In this document: positions 42,347 to 52,100 of the stretch, piece after piece
How positions within the stretch are numbered: position 1 is the stretch's first letter
Layout of the letters: the number at the start of each line of letters is the position of its first letter
DNA from: Nonomuraea sp. NBC_00507
GTDB taxonomy: Bacteria; Actinomycetota; Actinomycetes; Streptosporangiales; Streptosporangiaceae
Direction: 5' to 3'
NCBI RefSeq assembly: GCF_036013525.1
Contig: NZ_CP107853.1
Coordinates: 1,736,001 to 1,800,000, forward strand
DNA: 64,000 nt
Position numbers and translations under genes: made by a program
Notes under the pieces: model-generated
The model's database searches: none
The model's input: only the letters and a program-made list of their open reading frames with translations
What the model was told of the DNA's origin: nothing

Positions 42347-43246
42347 ATGGGGAGCCGCGTGGAGCTACGGGACATCGAGATCTTTCTGACCCTCGCCGAG
42401 GAGCTGCACTTCGGCCGCGCGGCGGAGCGGCTGCACGTCTCCGTGGCGGCGGTCAGCAAGGCAATCAAGAAGCAGGAACGGTCCATCGGCGTCGAGCTCT
42501 TCGCCCGCGACAGCCGCAATGTACGGCTCACGCCGGTGGGTGAGCAGCTCCGCGACGACCTGCGCCAGCTGCATCAGGGGTTGACGCAGAGCCTGGAGCG
42601 GGCCCGGCTGGCGGCCCGGGGCAAGACGGGCACCCTCCGGGTGAGCCTGTTCCCGGCCAACATCCAGGAACTGCGCCGCTACTGGGAGACCTTCCGCGCC
42701 CGCCACCCGCAGTGGGAGCTGCGCCTACGGGTGTCGGCCTACCAGGATCCGTTCGCCCAGCTACGCAACGGGGAGGTCGACATCCTGATCACCTGGCTGC
42801 CCGTCGAGGAGCCCGACCTCACGGTGGGTCCGCTGCTTTTCGCCGAGCCGAGGGTGCTTGCCGTGGCCGGCGACCATGCGCTCACCCGATGGTCCTCGGT
42901 CTCCCTGGAGGCGGTCAGCGATTTCCAGCACATCACCGTCGAGTCTGCGCCCGGCTACTGGTTCGACCACTTCGTCCCGAAGCTCACCCCCAAGGGCCGG
43001 TTGATCGACCGCACCGCCAACGTGAACAACCTCGAGGAAGTCTTCATGCACACGGTCCTGGGCGAGGCCGTCACCCTCTTCCCGGTCCACGTGAGTTGGT
43101 ACTTTCCTCGCCCCGACATCGCCTATCTGCCTGTCACGGACATGGAGGCGCTGCCGTACGGGCTGGTGTGGCGCAACGATGCGGAGAACGACATGATCCG
43201 CGCCTTCGCCCGCGTGGTGCGTGATCTGGGACCACTGCCCGGCTGA
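42347..43246 (+). CDS. LysR-family transcriptional regulator
   Basis: 299 aa. The N-terminal helix-turn-helix (residues about 5-65; RDIEIFLTLAEELHFGRAAERLHVSVAAVSKAIKKQER region) precedes a LysR substrate-binding domain (about 90-295). The ATG at 42347 has a gaggga site. It stands divergent to the SARP remnant and upstream of a glyoxalase-fold gene on the same strand, its possible target. Confidence 0.92.
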   Translation: MGSRVELRDIEIFLTLAEELHFGRAAERLHVSVAAVSKAIKKQERSIGVELFARDSRNVRLTPVGEQLRDDLRQLHQGLTQSLERARLAARGKTGTLRVSLFPANIQELRRYWETFRARHPQWELRLRVSAYQDPFAQLRNGEVDILITWLPVEEPDLTVGPLLFAEPRVLAVAGDHALTRWSSVSLEAVSDFQHITVESAPGYWFDHFVPKLTPKGRLIDRTANVNNLEEVFMHTVLGEAVTLFPVHVSWYFPRPDIAYLPVTDMEALPYGLVWRNDAENDMIRAFARVVRDLGPLPG

Positions 43247-43383
43247 GACCGTCAACCATGGGTTAACGACCGTTGCGATAGTCGCCGTTGATCCACAGCA
43301 CTGCCCGGCGTGATGCTTGATCCATCCAAAGAACACGCCCGTCGGGAGGTAAATCGGGATATGCCCTTCTCTGGCGCTATGGC

Positions 43384-43764
43384 ATGAACATCGTCACTTC
43401 CGCTGTATCCCTGACCGTCGCAGACCCCGCCGCTTCCAGCCGGTTCTTCACCAGTCATCTCGGCTTCCGAGAAGTCCTGGTCGGCGAGGAGTTCATCGCG
43501 CTTGGCCGTGACGACGCGGCCGTTGACCTGGTCCTGGTGGAGCGCGACCTCGAGCGGTGGCAACCGGGACAGGGGCTGGCGGAGGTGATCGTGGTGTTCA
43601 CGGTCACCGGCCTGGCCGCCGAGTACGAGCGGCTACGCAGCGAAGGCGCCACCATCACCATCCCGCTCCGGCGGGAGCCGTGGGGCGAGCTGCTGATGCA
43701 GCTCACCGACCCCAACGGCGTGAAGATCCAGCTCACCGAGTGGATTCCCCCGATCAGGGGCTGA
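43384..43764 (+). CDS. VOC/glyoxalase-fold protein
   Basis: 126 aa, two beta-alpha-beta-beta-beta modules (MNIVTSAVSLTVADPAASSRF, then EVIVVFTVTGLAAEYERL, LLMQLTDPNGVKIQLTEW). It resembles glyoxalase/bleomycin-resistance proteins; the metal-binding Glu and His positions are not clearly complete, so the role may be binding instead of catalysis. The 137 bp from the LysR gene hold its promoter. Confidence 0.85.
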   Translation: MNIVTSAVSLTVADPAASSRFFTSHLGFREVLVGEEFIALGRDDAAVDLVLVERDLERWQPGQGLAEVIVVFTVTGLAAEYERLRSEGATITIPLRREPWGELLMQLTDPNGVKIQLTEWIPPIRG

Positions 43765-44016
43765 CTCCCGACCGGCCGGCCTGGCCCGTGCCGTTCGCCG
43801 TCACCGGCATCAGCGCGGCATGCGCTGCCGCGTCAGTGACCGTGTCAGCGGCCCCGTCAGCACGGCGACGGCCCGGTATCAGAGCGGTCGGCGACGGTAG
43901 ATGCCGTGACCACGCCGAGTTCACCCCCCCGATCCTCGTGGGTCGCGCATCGAGCCATGAGCGCCCCGCCGGGGCGAGTCTCGCAAGATCGAACACTGTA
44001 TGCAAGGAGGTTCATG
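43765..44016. other. Intergenic region, no gene seen
   Basis: 252 bp before the serine hydrolase gene. It ends with a strong ribosome binding site (aaggagg at 44004-44010). No reading frame or clear promoter element is evident. Confidence 0.5.
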
Positions 44017-45246
44017 ATGGAAAAAAGCAACAACGGCTTCTCCGAAGCAGGGCTGCGCAGGCTGCGCGGGGTGCTGACACGGCATGTCGAGTCCGGGAAG
44101 ATCCCCGGGCTGGTCGCTCTGGTCAGCCGGGGCGGACAGACACACGTCGAGGCGATCGGCACGATGCGCCATGACGGTGGCGCGCCGATGCGCCGGGACA
44201 CGATCTTTCGGATGGCCTCGACATCCAAGCCGGTTTCGATGGCGGCGGCGATGGTGCTGTTGGATGAGTGCAGGCTGCGGCTGGACGACCCGGTACAGGA
44301 GTGGCTGCCCGAACTGGCCGACCGGCAGGTGCTGAAGCGGATCGACGGCCCGCTGGACGACACCGTGCCGGCACGGCGGCCGATCACCGTACGGGACCTG
44401 CTGACCTCCACGTTCGGACTCGGCATGGACATGACGGCACTGGGCACCCCGATCATGAACGCGGTCTTCGAGCAGGGGCTCACGCCCAATCTTCCGGAGC
44501 CGATGCCCGAGCCGGATGAGTGGATGCGCCGCCTGGGCGAGCTTCCGCTGATGCACCAGCCCGGAGAGCGCTGGCAGTACCACATCAGCAACGATCTCCT
44601 CGGCGTGCTGGTGGCCAGGGTCAATGGCCAGTCGTTCGAGGAGTTCCTGCGTGAGCGCATCTTCGAGCCGCTGGGCATGACCGACACCGGTTTCCACGTG
44701 CCCGCCGACCAGATCGACCGGCTGCCGACCCTGTATGCCCCCGACCCGCAGACCGGAGAGTTCCTCGTGTGGGACGAGGCCAAGGGCGGACGCTGGAGCG
44801 AGCCTCCGGCGTTCCAGGGCGGCGGTGGCGGACTGGTCTCCACCGCCGACGACTACCACGCCTACTTCCGGATGTTGCTGAATGGCGGGGTGCACGGGGG
44901 GAAGCGGATCCTGTCGCGGGCTGCGGTTGAGCTGATGACGACCAACCGGCTCACGCCCGAGCAGCAGGCCGCCCGGCACGCCATGGCCGTCGACAACGTC
45001 CATGTGTCGTTCGGTCAGGGCCAGCAGGGCGGCTGGGGCATGGGGATGGCGGTGCGCACCTACCGGGGCGACTACGCGCCTATCGGCCAGTTCGGCTGGG
45101 ACGGCGGCACCGGCACCTCGACGTTCGCCGACCCGGCCAACCAGCTCACCGGAATCGTGCTCACCCAGGCCGGGTTCTCCGTGCCGAATCCGGCACATCT
45201 GATCAACGACTTCTGGACCACGCTCTACCAGGCCATCGACGACTGA
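44017..45246 (+). CDS. Class C beta-lactamase-like serine hydrolase
   Basis: 409 aa. The catalytic SxxK is Ser-Thr-Ser-Lys in FRMASTSKPVSMAAAM near residue 68, and the second-motif tyrosine lies in WQYHISNDLLGVL. The third motif is FGWDGGTGTS, a W-x-G form as in EstB-type esterases. No signal peptide is visible, so it is probably a cytoplasmic esterase or transacylase, not a resistance enzyme. The ATG at 44017 is 6 nt after aaggagg; an ATG at 44014 is adjacent. Confidence 0.88.
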   Translation: MEKSNNGFSEAGLRRLRGVLTRHVESGKIPGLVALVSRGGQTHVEAIGTMRHDGGAPMRRDTIFRMASTSKPVSMAAAMVLLDECRLRLDDPVQEWLPELADRQVLKRIDGPLDDTVPARRPITVRDLLTSTFGLGMDMTALGTPIMNAVFEQGLTPNLPEPMPEPDEWMRRLGELPLMHQPGERWQYHISNDLLGVLVARVNGQSFEEFLRERIFEPLGMTDTGFHVPADQIDRLPTLYAPDPQTGEFLVWDEAKGGRWSEPPAFQGGGGGLVSTADDYHAYFRMLLNGGVHGGKRILSRAAVELMTTNRLTPEQQAARHAMAVDNVHVSFGQGQQGGWGMGMAVRTYRGDYAPIGQFGWDGGTGTSTFADPANQLTGIVLTQAGFSVPNPAHLINDFWTTLYQAIDD

Positions 45247-45439
45247 CACCAAGCCCCCGCCCGGCAGACCCGCCCGGCGAACCCGCCCGCGACACCCGAC
45301 GGGCGGCCCTGTCTGCCTCATGCCGGACCGGCCGGGGCGTGGCCTACGCCCGCGAGACACCCGGAGCACCAGCAGCACCGCGCTCCTTCTTACGTGTCGT
45401 TCCAGCGAATTTCCTCACACCTTAGAAGGGTTCACCACC

Positions 45440-45847
45440 ATGTCCATGACTCTGACCGATCAGGACAAGACCACCCTGCGCACCGCCGCATACGGTGCCG
45501 TCACGCTGATGTCCGCCGCCGATGCCGCCGGCAAGCCCCACAAGGCCGCCACCGAGGGCTCCATCGCCCTGTCCTCCGCGACCGGCCTGGTCGGGCACGT
45601 GCTCGCCGCAAAAAGCAGGGACATCAACCTGAACGGCAAGTCCACAGCCGCACTCGCCGACCAGGTGCTGCCGGCCCTGACCGCGGCCATGAGCCTGCTC
45701 AAGCAGCAGGACCCGGCCGAGGCCGGCAACTTCCGCCGCACCGTCATCGTCGCCATCGAAGCAGCCGCCCGCACCCACCGGGGCGAGCCCAGCCCCACCA
45801 TCGCCGACATGACCCGCAAGATCACCGAAGCCCTCGACGCGGCTTGA
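45440..45847 (+). CDS. Hypothetical all-helical protein, 135 aa
   Basis: Starts MSMTLTDQDKTTLRTAAYGA behind gaaggg. Ala/Thr/Leu-rich, predicted entirely helical, no signal or membrane segment. A small actinobacterial family of unknown role is likely; some homologues are mislabelled SbcC exonuclease. It precedes the peptidase gene on the same strand by 45 bp. Confidence 0.65.
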   Translation: MSMTLTDQDKTTLRTAAYGAVTLMSAADAAGKPHKAATEGSIALSSATGLVGHVLAAKSRDINLNGKSTAALADQVLPALTAAMSLLKQQDPAEAGNFRRTVIVAIEAAARTHRGEPSPTIADMTRKITEALDAA

Positions 45848-45891
45848 GGACACCTCGACTCGCACAGCTACAGCTTGTTCCGCACAGCTCA

Positions 45892-47760
45892 ATGGGGATG
45901 CACATGTCAAACGTCCAAGGGCGAGCGCTCCTCGCCACCGTCGCCCTCGCGACCGCGACCGTGGTCGCGAGTGCTCCCGCCGCATCGGCGGCGGCCAAGC
46001 CGGAGATCGAAGTCTCCGGCGGGGTTACGCAGCCGGTCTTCTCCTACAAGGACGCCATCCGCGAGCACGTCCGGGTGCAGTCGCCGCTCGACAGTGACGG
46101 TGACGGCAACAAGGACCTGGTCCGGGTGGACATCATCCGGCCGAAGGAGAGCAACGCCGGGCTCAAGGTCCCGGTGATCATGCACGAAAGCCCGTATTAC
46201 GACCAACCGGGTGTCGGATTCGAGCTGGAACACAAGACCTACGACGCGGACGGGAACCTGACCAAGTTCCCACTGTTTTACGACAACTACTTCGTGCCTC
46301 GCGGGTACGCCTTCGTGTCCGTCGACATGGTCGGCACCAGGTTGTCCGGCGGCTGTCCGACCTCCGGCGGTCCGTCGGACGTGTTGGGCGGCAAGGCGGT
46401 CATCGACTGGCTGAACGGCCGGGCGACCGCCTACGACGACAAGGGCAACCCGGTCAAAGCCTCCTGGACCACCGGACGCACCGGGATGATCGGCCACTCG
46501 TACGAAGGATCCCTCGCCATCGGCGTCGCCGGCACCGGCGTGCGAGGGCTGGAGACGATCGTGCCGCTCGCGGCGCCCAGCAGCTGGTATGAGATGTGGC
46601 GCGCGAACGGCACCCTCACGGACTTCAAGGGCGGCCAGGAATGGATGGCCAAATACGTCGACGCCGATCCGGACGAGAAATGCGCGGCGGTGCACCAGCG
46701 CATGAGCGAGGGCTCGGACGACGCCACCGGCAACTACAACGCCTACTGGCACGAACGCAACTACCGGACCGGACCGATCTCGAAGGCGCGCAACGTACGC
46801 GCCAGCGTCTTCCCGGTAGTGGGCATGCACGATCGGAACGTGATGGCCGACCAGTTCTCCCAGTGGTGGGCCGGGCTGCCCCGCACCGTGCAGCGCAAGG
46901 TGTGGGTGACCCAGTACGGGCACCTCGACCCGTTCTGGGCCCGCCGCGACGTATGGGTCAACACCCTGCACCAGTGGTTCGACCACGAACTGATGGGCGT
47001 GGCCAACGACATCATGCGCCAGCCACGCGCCGACGTGCAGCTCGGCCCGGACCGCTGGATCACCCAGGCCGACTGGCCGGCACCGACACGGACGACGACC
47101 CTGCGCCCGCAGCAAGACGGCTCCCTGGGGCTGAGGCCCTCGACCGGCACCGGCAGCTACCTGGACACCGCCCAGACCGAGATCGCGATGGCCGACAACC
47201 CCGCCACCACCAACCCACACCGGATGGCATACCTGACCCCGCCGCTGAAAAACGCGACGCGACTGTCCGGAACGCCGACGGTGAGCCTGCGCCTCAAGCT
47301 CGACAAGCCGACCGCCAACCTGGGCGTCCTGCTCGTCGACCACGGCACCGACAGCCGCATCCACGGCGTCGACCCCAACGGGCAAGGCCTCAAGCTCATC
47401 GACGGCAAAGACTGCATCGGCCAGAGCACGGCCGATGACGACGGCTGCTACCTCAAAGCCGGCGACAATACGGTGACATCCGGCTTCCAGGTGGTCACCC
47501 GAGGAATCATGGACGCGCAGAACCACAAGTCACTGAGCCACCCGGCACCACTGACACCGGGCAAGCCGTACCAGATCACCTGGTCGATGCTGCCGCAGGA
47601 CTACGAGTTCAAGGCAGGGCACCGGCTGGGCCTGGTGCTGACCGGAACCAACGCCGACCTCGGCAACGTCGAAACCGGCACCGAGACCAGGGTCACCGTC
47701 GACCTGGCCGGGACGTCGATTTCGCTGCCGCTGGTCACCGGTACGTCCAGCGGAAGATAG
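45892..47760 (+). CDS. Secreted X-Pro dipeptidyl-peptidase (S15/CocE type)
   Basis: 622 aa. A signal peptide (hydrophobic 10-30, ending ASA) is followed by an alpha/beta hydrolase domain with the nucleophile GMIGHSYEGSLA, the acid GMHDRNV and the His QYGHLDPF. A C-terminal jelly-roll domain (about 430-610) is typical of S15 and CocE enzymes. It removes X-Pro dipeptides outside the cell. In-frame ATGs at 45892, 45898 and 45904 are all possible starts. Confidence 0.9.
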   Translation: MGMHMSNVQGRALLATVALATATVVASAPAASAAAKPEIEVSGGVTQPVFSYKDAIREHVRVQSPLDSDGDGNKDLVRVDIIRPKESNAGLKVPVIMHESPYYDQPGVGFELEHKTYDADGNLTKFPLFYDNYFVPRGYAFVSVDMVGTRLSGGCPTSGGPSDVLGGKAVIDWLNGRATAYDDKGNPVKASWTTGRTGMIGHSYEGSLAIGVAGTGVRGLETIVPLAAPSSWYEMWRANGTLTDFKGGQEWMAKYVDADPDEKCAAVHQRMSEGSDDATGNYNAYWHERNYRTGPISKARNVRASVFPVVGMHDRNVMADQFSQWWAGLPRTVQRKVWVTQYGHLDPFWARRDVWVNTLHQWFDHELMGVANDIMRQPRADVQLGPDRWITQADWPAPTRTTTLRPQQDGSLGLRPSTGTGSYLDTAQTEIAMADNPATTNPHRMAYLTPPLKNATRLSGTPTVSLRLKLDKPTANLGVLLVDHGTDSRIHGVDPNGQGLKLIDGKDCIGQSTADDDGCYLKAGDNTVTSGFQVVTRGIMDAQNHKSLSHPAPLTPGKPYQITWSMLPQDYEFKAGHRLGLVLTGTNADLGNVETGTETRVTVDLAGTSISLPLVTGTSSGR

Positions 47761-47903
47761 CTTGATCGATCTTCGCGAACGGTCGCGGCCGGGCGCCTTT
47801 CTTCAACTCGCACGGGTTGTTGAACGACTTTGACGATACCGATGTAGTGGGCGGAAGGACGTCCGGGTGGATGATGCGTCGCCCCGTTTCTCGCGGGGTG
47901 TCG

Positions 47904-50900
47904 TCAGTGGCAGGTCTTTTGATAGGCCAGTTCTGGGATGTGTTGTTGCCACTCGGCAGGGGACAGGCCGCCGTCCCGGCGACAGATCACGGCGGCGGCC
48001 GTGTCAGGATCGACGGTGATCTCACGTAAGGTCCCGTCGGCGGATGAGACGAGCAGAGCGGCCCGGTTGAATGCCACGGCCGGTACGGACTGGGTGTTGA
48101 AGCTGATCGGTGAGGCGATCCGCTGATATCCCCGCCAGTCCCATAGCTGGATGCCGTACTCGCCTTGGCCGGAGACGGTGGCGAGTAGTTCGCCCTGCGG
48201 GTAAGGGACAAGTGCGTTGATCGATGCCGTGTACGCGGTCTGCGGCGGGGCCAGGGGCCTGCGCAATCCCCTGTCCCAGAACGTCAAACGCCCGTCGAGG
48301 TCTCCGGTCGCGGCAATGTTCTCGATGAAGAGAATCTCTCCCTGGGCGCGGGCGTCGGATGAGTGCTGGAGTATTTCTCCGGTGGCCATATTGACCAGGA
48401 TTCGCCCCTTGCGGGATTTGTCCACGAACAACCGGCGCCCGTCCGGCTCGAAGATCAGAACCCCTGCTCCCGCATCGGAGACGGTGCGGATCCATCTTCT
48501 GGCTCTCACGTCCCACAGCTCCAGATCGTCGAAAGCCAGGCCGTCGAGCGCCTCTTCGTTATCTGTGTTCGCGCTGAGGGGCGCGACCGCGACGGTTCTG
48601 CCGTCGGGGGAGAAGGCCACGGACAAGACTCCGACGGCTCTTTGTCTCCGGACGCGCAATGCGCCGATGCTGCGGCCGGTCGTGGCGTCCCACAAGGTCA
48701 CCACGGGGGACGCGGGGTGGGTGAGCGCAAGCGTGCGGCCATCCGGGCTGAATACCGGGGAGTACGCCGTCTCCGTAGGGTCGTTGTCGGGGAGATCGTC
48801 GACGGGTAGCGGGCCGCTCACGGGTTGCCGGGCGGCGACATCCCAAATGCGCACCTCCGGCCTGCCTTTTCGGCGATGCGCCGTCACCAGGAAGCGGCCG
48901 TCAGGGCTGAACAGCCGCTTGCCGCCTCCCGGAGCGAGCGATACAGGGTGGGTGTAGGGGGAGATGTCCAGGACGTTCACCGTGCCGAACTGGCCGATCA
49001 ACCGGAGAACCCGGGCATCCGGCGAGATACGGGGCTTGGCTCCCCCAACGCTGGACAGAAGCAAGTTGCTCATCAGCTCTGTGCCGTCGTCCACCCGCCA
49101 CAGGGTCACCACCCCCCAACCCCGCGTCCCGGCCAGGAATCGACCGTCGAGGCTGAACTCCATACGTTCGGTAGGCGGATACAGCGGGCGTAGGACCTCC
49201 TTGCCCGAGGAGATGTCGAACAGCCGGGTACCGTCGGCGGTCGAGACGGCCAGGCGCTTCCCGTCTGGACTGAACACGCCTTCCGTGGCGGTTTCCGGCA
49301 ACCAGGGGGCACGGAGCGGCTTGCGCTTCTCGAGGTCCCAGAGTTCCACCCTCCGCCCCGAACTCGCCCTGCTGCCGGGGGACACCGGGGTGGTCGTCAA
49401 TTCATCGGCTTCCGCTGGGATGACCAGGGCCAGCCGGCCATCCGGGCTGATGGCACTGACCGGCTCGTCGAGCACGCGTGTCCGGTCCTCGATGCTCCAG
49501 GCTTCGTTCATCTCATCGCGTACCCCGATGAGAAAGCGCCCGTCCGGGCTGAACTCCGTAGGGTCGAGGTGGGGGAATGCCACGCCGAGGTCCGTCAGGC
49601 CTCCGGCGCCGACGGTCCACAGCCGTGCGTTGGTTCTGTCCTCCACCGCCAGGGTACGGCCGTCAGGACTCCACACCACTTCCGAGACAGGTTGCCCCGT
49701 CCATCTGGCGCTCGCGACCTCCTTCTTCGTGGCCAGGTCAAGCACGCGCAGTGCGGCCGGCTCGGCCGCCGTACGGGGTGTGTAGACGGCCAGCCTGGTG
49801 CCATCCACGCTGAGCCCATGCACCAAGTCCGTCGGGCTGTACGGGGCGGTGAAGACGTCGACCAAGGGGAACGCCATCGAGTCGATCAGCTCGCCCTTGG
49901 CCTCGGGGACCTGGGCCATCCGCCAGGCCGCAGCGCTCAATCGGCGGGCCAGCTTCGGGTCGCTCAACCGCAGGGCGGCCGCGCGCCTGGCGGCCAGCCG
50001 GGCCGTCGCCTCCTCCAGCCGATCGTTGGCCAGGCCGGCCTGCCGGATGGCGACTCCCGCCGCGACCATGGAGGCGATCAGCAAGACCACCAGGGCGGCC
50101 GAGACGGTGACCCGCCTCTGGGAGGTGCGCCGCGCCAGCGCCGCGCTTGCGTCAACGAACTTCCGTTCCGGGGGTGTGAGGTCGTCGCGGCCGCCCGGCT
50201 CGATGAACAGCTTGTCGACGACGGCCAGGCGGGTACCCCGGTAGAGGAGCTCGGCGTCCCGGCCATGCGCCTCCCATGCTTTGGCCGCCTCGGTCAACTG
50301 CCGATGTGCTCGCAGGCGATCCCGTCCTTCGTCCACCCATCCACGTAGTCGTGGCCACGACTCGATCAGGGCCTCGTGCGCAAGCTCCACGGTGTCCTGG
50401 TGCAGGGTGAGGAGCCTGGCCCCGGCCAGCTGTTCGATGACCAGCGCGGTGTCCGCCTCCCCGTACGGGTCCAGCTCCGCCCGGGCGGCGGGACGGCGCG
50501 TGTCCTGGGCCTGCTCGCCTGGATTGATCAGCCTGAGCAGTATTCGCCGGGCGATCCTCGCCTGTGCCGGCGACAGGCGGGCATAGAGCTCCTCCGCGGT
50601 ATGGCTGATCGCCCCGTGGACTCTGCCCACGCTCTCGTAGGCGTCCAAGGTCAGCATCTTCCCCGTACGGCGGCGCCAGACCTCCCGCAGCGCGTGCGAC
50701 ATCAGCGGAAGCGCCCCGGGCTCGTCGGCGACGTCGGTGACGATCTCGGTCGTCAGCGCTCGCTCCACGGTCAAGCCCTCGGCCATGGCCGGCCGGACGA
50801 TCGCGTCTTTGAGCTCTTCCTGGTTCATCGGGCCCACCAGCAGGTTGGCCTCGCGCAGGGCTCCAGTGAGCTCGCGGTGCTCGGCGCATCGCCCGTAGAA

Positions 50901-51632
50901 GTCGGCGCGCACCGCTATGACCACTTTCATCCGGCTTTGCGGTTGCCGCGCGTTGAGCAGCAGGTCGATGAACTGCCCCCGCTCGCGCTGGTCCCGGCAG
51001 AGCGTGAACACCTCCTCGAACTGGTCGACCACGATCAGCGTGTCGGAGTCGCCCTCGCCCGGGAGGAGCCGGTCGGCGTGCAGCATCGGGTGCTCGCCCG
51101 GTGTGAGTATCCGGCTCTGCCCGAGGGTTTCGCCCGTGGGCGTCGTCTCTCCGTGTGCGGCAGGCACGAGCCCGGCACGTAACAGGGACGACTTACCGCT
51201 GCCCGAAGGGCCGAACACCGCGGCGAAACGATGCCGTCGAAGCAACTCGTGCACTTCCTCGACGAGCCGATCCCGTCCGAAGAAACGACCGGAATCGTGC
51301 GTGTCATAGGGGGCCAAACCCAGGTACGGCCCGGCGGCACCTTCATCGTCCGCCCTCTCGCGGGCCAATTCATGAGCGACCTGCTGCCAGCGGCGCTCCC
51401 ATGCGGAGACGTCTGCGCCGCATGCTTCCACGAAGGCGAGGACGACGGGCAGCGAAGCCAGGCGCTCACCCGCCGCCGCCTGCGACAGCGTGGTGACCGA
51501 ATAACCCGCACGCTTGGCCATGGCCCGATAGGTGAGGCCGCCCGCTTCCTGGCGCAGCTTGCGTAACTCGGAGGCAAAGCGTTGAACCGGTCCCGCTGCC
51601 GGATCCACCGGACTTTCACGACGGCCTGCCAC
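47904..51632 (-). CDS. XRE-STAND NTPase-WD40 repeat protein
   Basis: 1242 aa. An XRE helix-turn-helix lies at about residues 15-75, then a STAND-type NTPase with Walker A GPSGSGKSSLL (141-151) and Walker B TLIVVDQFEEVF. Helical winged-helix regions follow to about 500, with one membrane helix near 530-552 (VTVSAALVVLLIASMVAAGV). The rest (about 590-1235) is about a dozen WD40/PD40-like blades with FSPDGR/xLA motifs. STAND proteins oligomerise on ligand binding. The GTG start has ggag 9 nt upstream. No effector domain is visible; the DNA-binding end may be the output. Confidence 0.9.
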   Translation of the reverse strand: MAGRRESPVDPAAGPVQRFASELRKLRQEAGGLTYRAMAKRAGYSVTTLSQAAAGERLASLPVVLAFVEACGADVSAWERRWQQVAHELARERADDEGAAGPYLGLAPYDTHDSGRFFGRDRLVEEVHELLRRHRFAAVFGPSGSGKSSLLRAGLVPAAHGETTPTGETLGQSRILTPGEHPMLHADRLLPGEGDSDTLIVVDQFEEVFTLCRDQRERGQFIDLLLNARQPQSRMKVVIAVRADFYGRCAEHRELTGALREANLLVGPMNQEELKDAIVRPAMAEGLTVERALTTEIVTDVADEPGALPLMSHALREVWRRRTGKMLTLDAYESVGRVHGAISHTAEELYARLSPAQARIARRILLRLINPGEQAQDTRRPAARAELDPYGEADTALVIEQLAGARLLTLHQDTVELAHEALIESWPRLRGWVDEGRDRLRAHRQLTEAAKAWEAHGRDAELLYRGTRLAVVDKLFIEPGGRDDLTPPERKFVDASAALARRTSQRRVTVSAALVVLLIASMVAAGVAIRQAGLANDRLEEATARLAARRAAALRLSDPKLARRLSAAAWRMAQVPEAKGELIDSMAFPLVDVFTAPYSPTDLVHGLSVDGTRLAVYTPRTAAEPAALRVLDLATKKEVASARWTGQPVSEVVWSPDGRTLAVEDRTNARLWTVGAGGLTDLGVAFPHLDPTEFSPDGRFLIGVRDEMNEAWSIEDRTRVLDEPVSAISPDGRLALVIPAEADELTTTPVSPGSRASSGRRVELWDLEKRKPLRAPWLPETATEGVFSPDGKRLAVSTADGTRLFDISSGKEVLRPLYPPTERMEFSLDGRFLAGTRGWGVVTLWRVDDGTELMSNLLLSSVGGAKPRISPDARVLRLIGQFGTVNVLDISPYTHPVSLAPGGGKRLFSPDGRFLVTAHRRKGRPEVRIWDVAARQPVSGPLPVDDLPDNDPTETAYSPVFSPDGRTLALTHPASPVVTLWDATTGRSIGALRVRRQRAVGVLSVAFSPDGRTVAVAPLSANTDNEEALDGLAFDDLELWDVRARRWIRTVSDAGAGVLIFEPDGRRLFVDKSRKGRILVNMATGEILQHSSDARAQGEILFIENIAATGDLDGRLTFWDRGLRRPLAPPQTAYTASINALVPYPQGELLATVSGQGEYGIQLWDWRGYQRIASPISFNTQSVPAVAFNRAALLVSSADGTLREITVDPDTAAAVICRRDGGLSPAEWQQHIPELAYQKTCH

Positions 51633-52100
51633 CGTAACGGGACTCCATTCACTGGACGACGAAGACGGTTCAGATGCGCTCGCTGATCACATCACCTGTT
51701 GACCCCCGGCTCGCCGATCGCGTGCGTTGCAGACCCGAATGCCTGCGCGCGTGAGCGACACGCACATGGCCAGTGACAAGAGCCCGCCGGAAGGTCGGTC
51801 GATGCCAGGAGCCGCTGCCACCGGCTGGGGAGGCGCGGAGCGGAACCGTTCTGCCGGGAAAAGCATTGTTTGCCTGCCGGATGAGGGGTGCCGAACAATC
51901 TTGTCGCCACGATCCTGGTGCCACAGGCCTCGGCGGGCAAGCGGTCGCGGGACCGCTTGCCGCTGAGACTGCCGGGAGCCGGCACACGGACGTGTGACCT
52001 GTCTCGGTCTGCCCACGGATCGAGATCAGCGACTGCTGATGATCGCGACCAGTCTCGTGATCTCGTCCCCCGTTGATCGACTACCTCTGAAAGGACATCC
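51633..52100. other. Intergenic region with a 10-bp-arm hairpin
   Basis: 468 bp between divergent genes. A perfect hairpin, gcaagcggtc (51937-51946) and gaccgcttgc (51951-51960) with a gcgg loop, and a smaller atcagc/gctgat repeat near 52025-52040 lie in front of the lectin gene. No coding frame supported. Could hold an upstream regulatory RNA structure or operator. Confidence 0.45.

Noticed and set aside
45394..45891. In-frame upstream extension of the secreted peptidase
   Set aside because: It would run in another frame of the 135-aa gene and bury the signal peptide.
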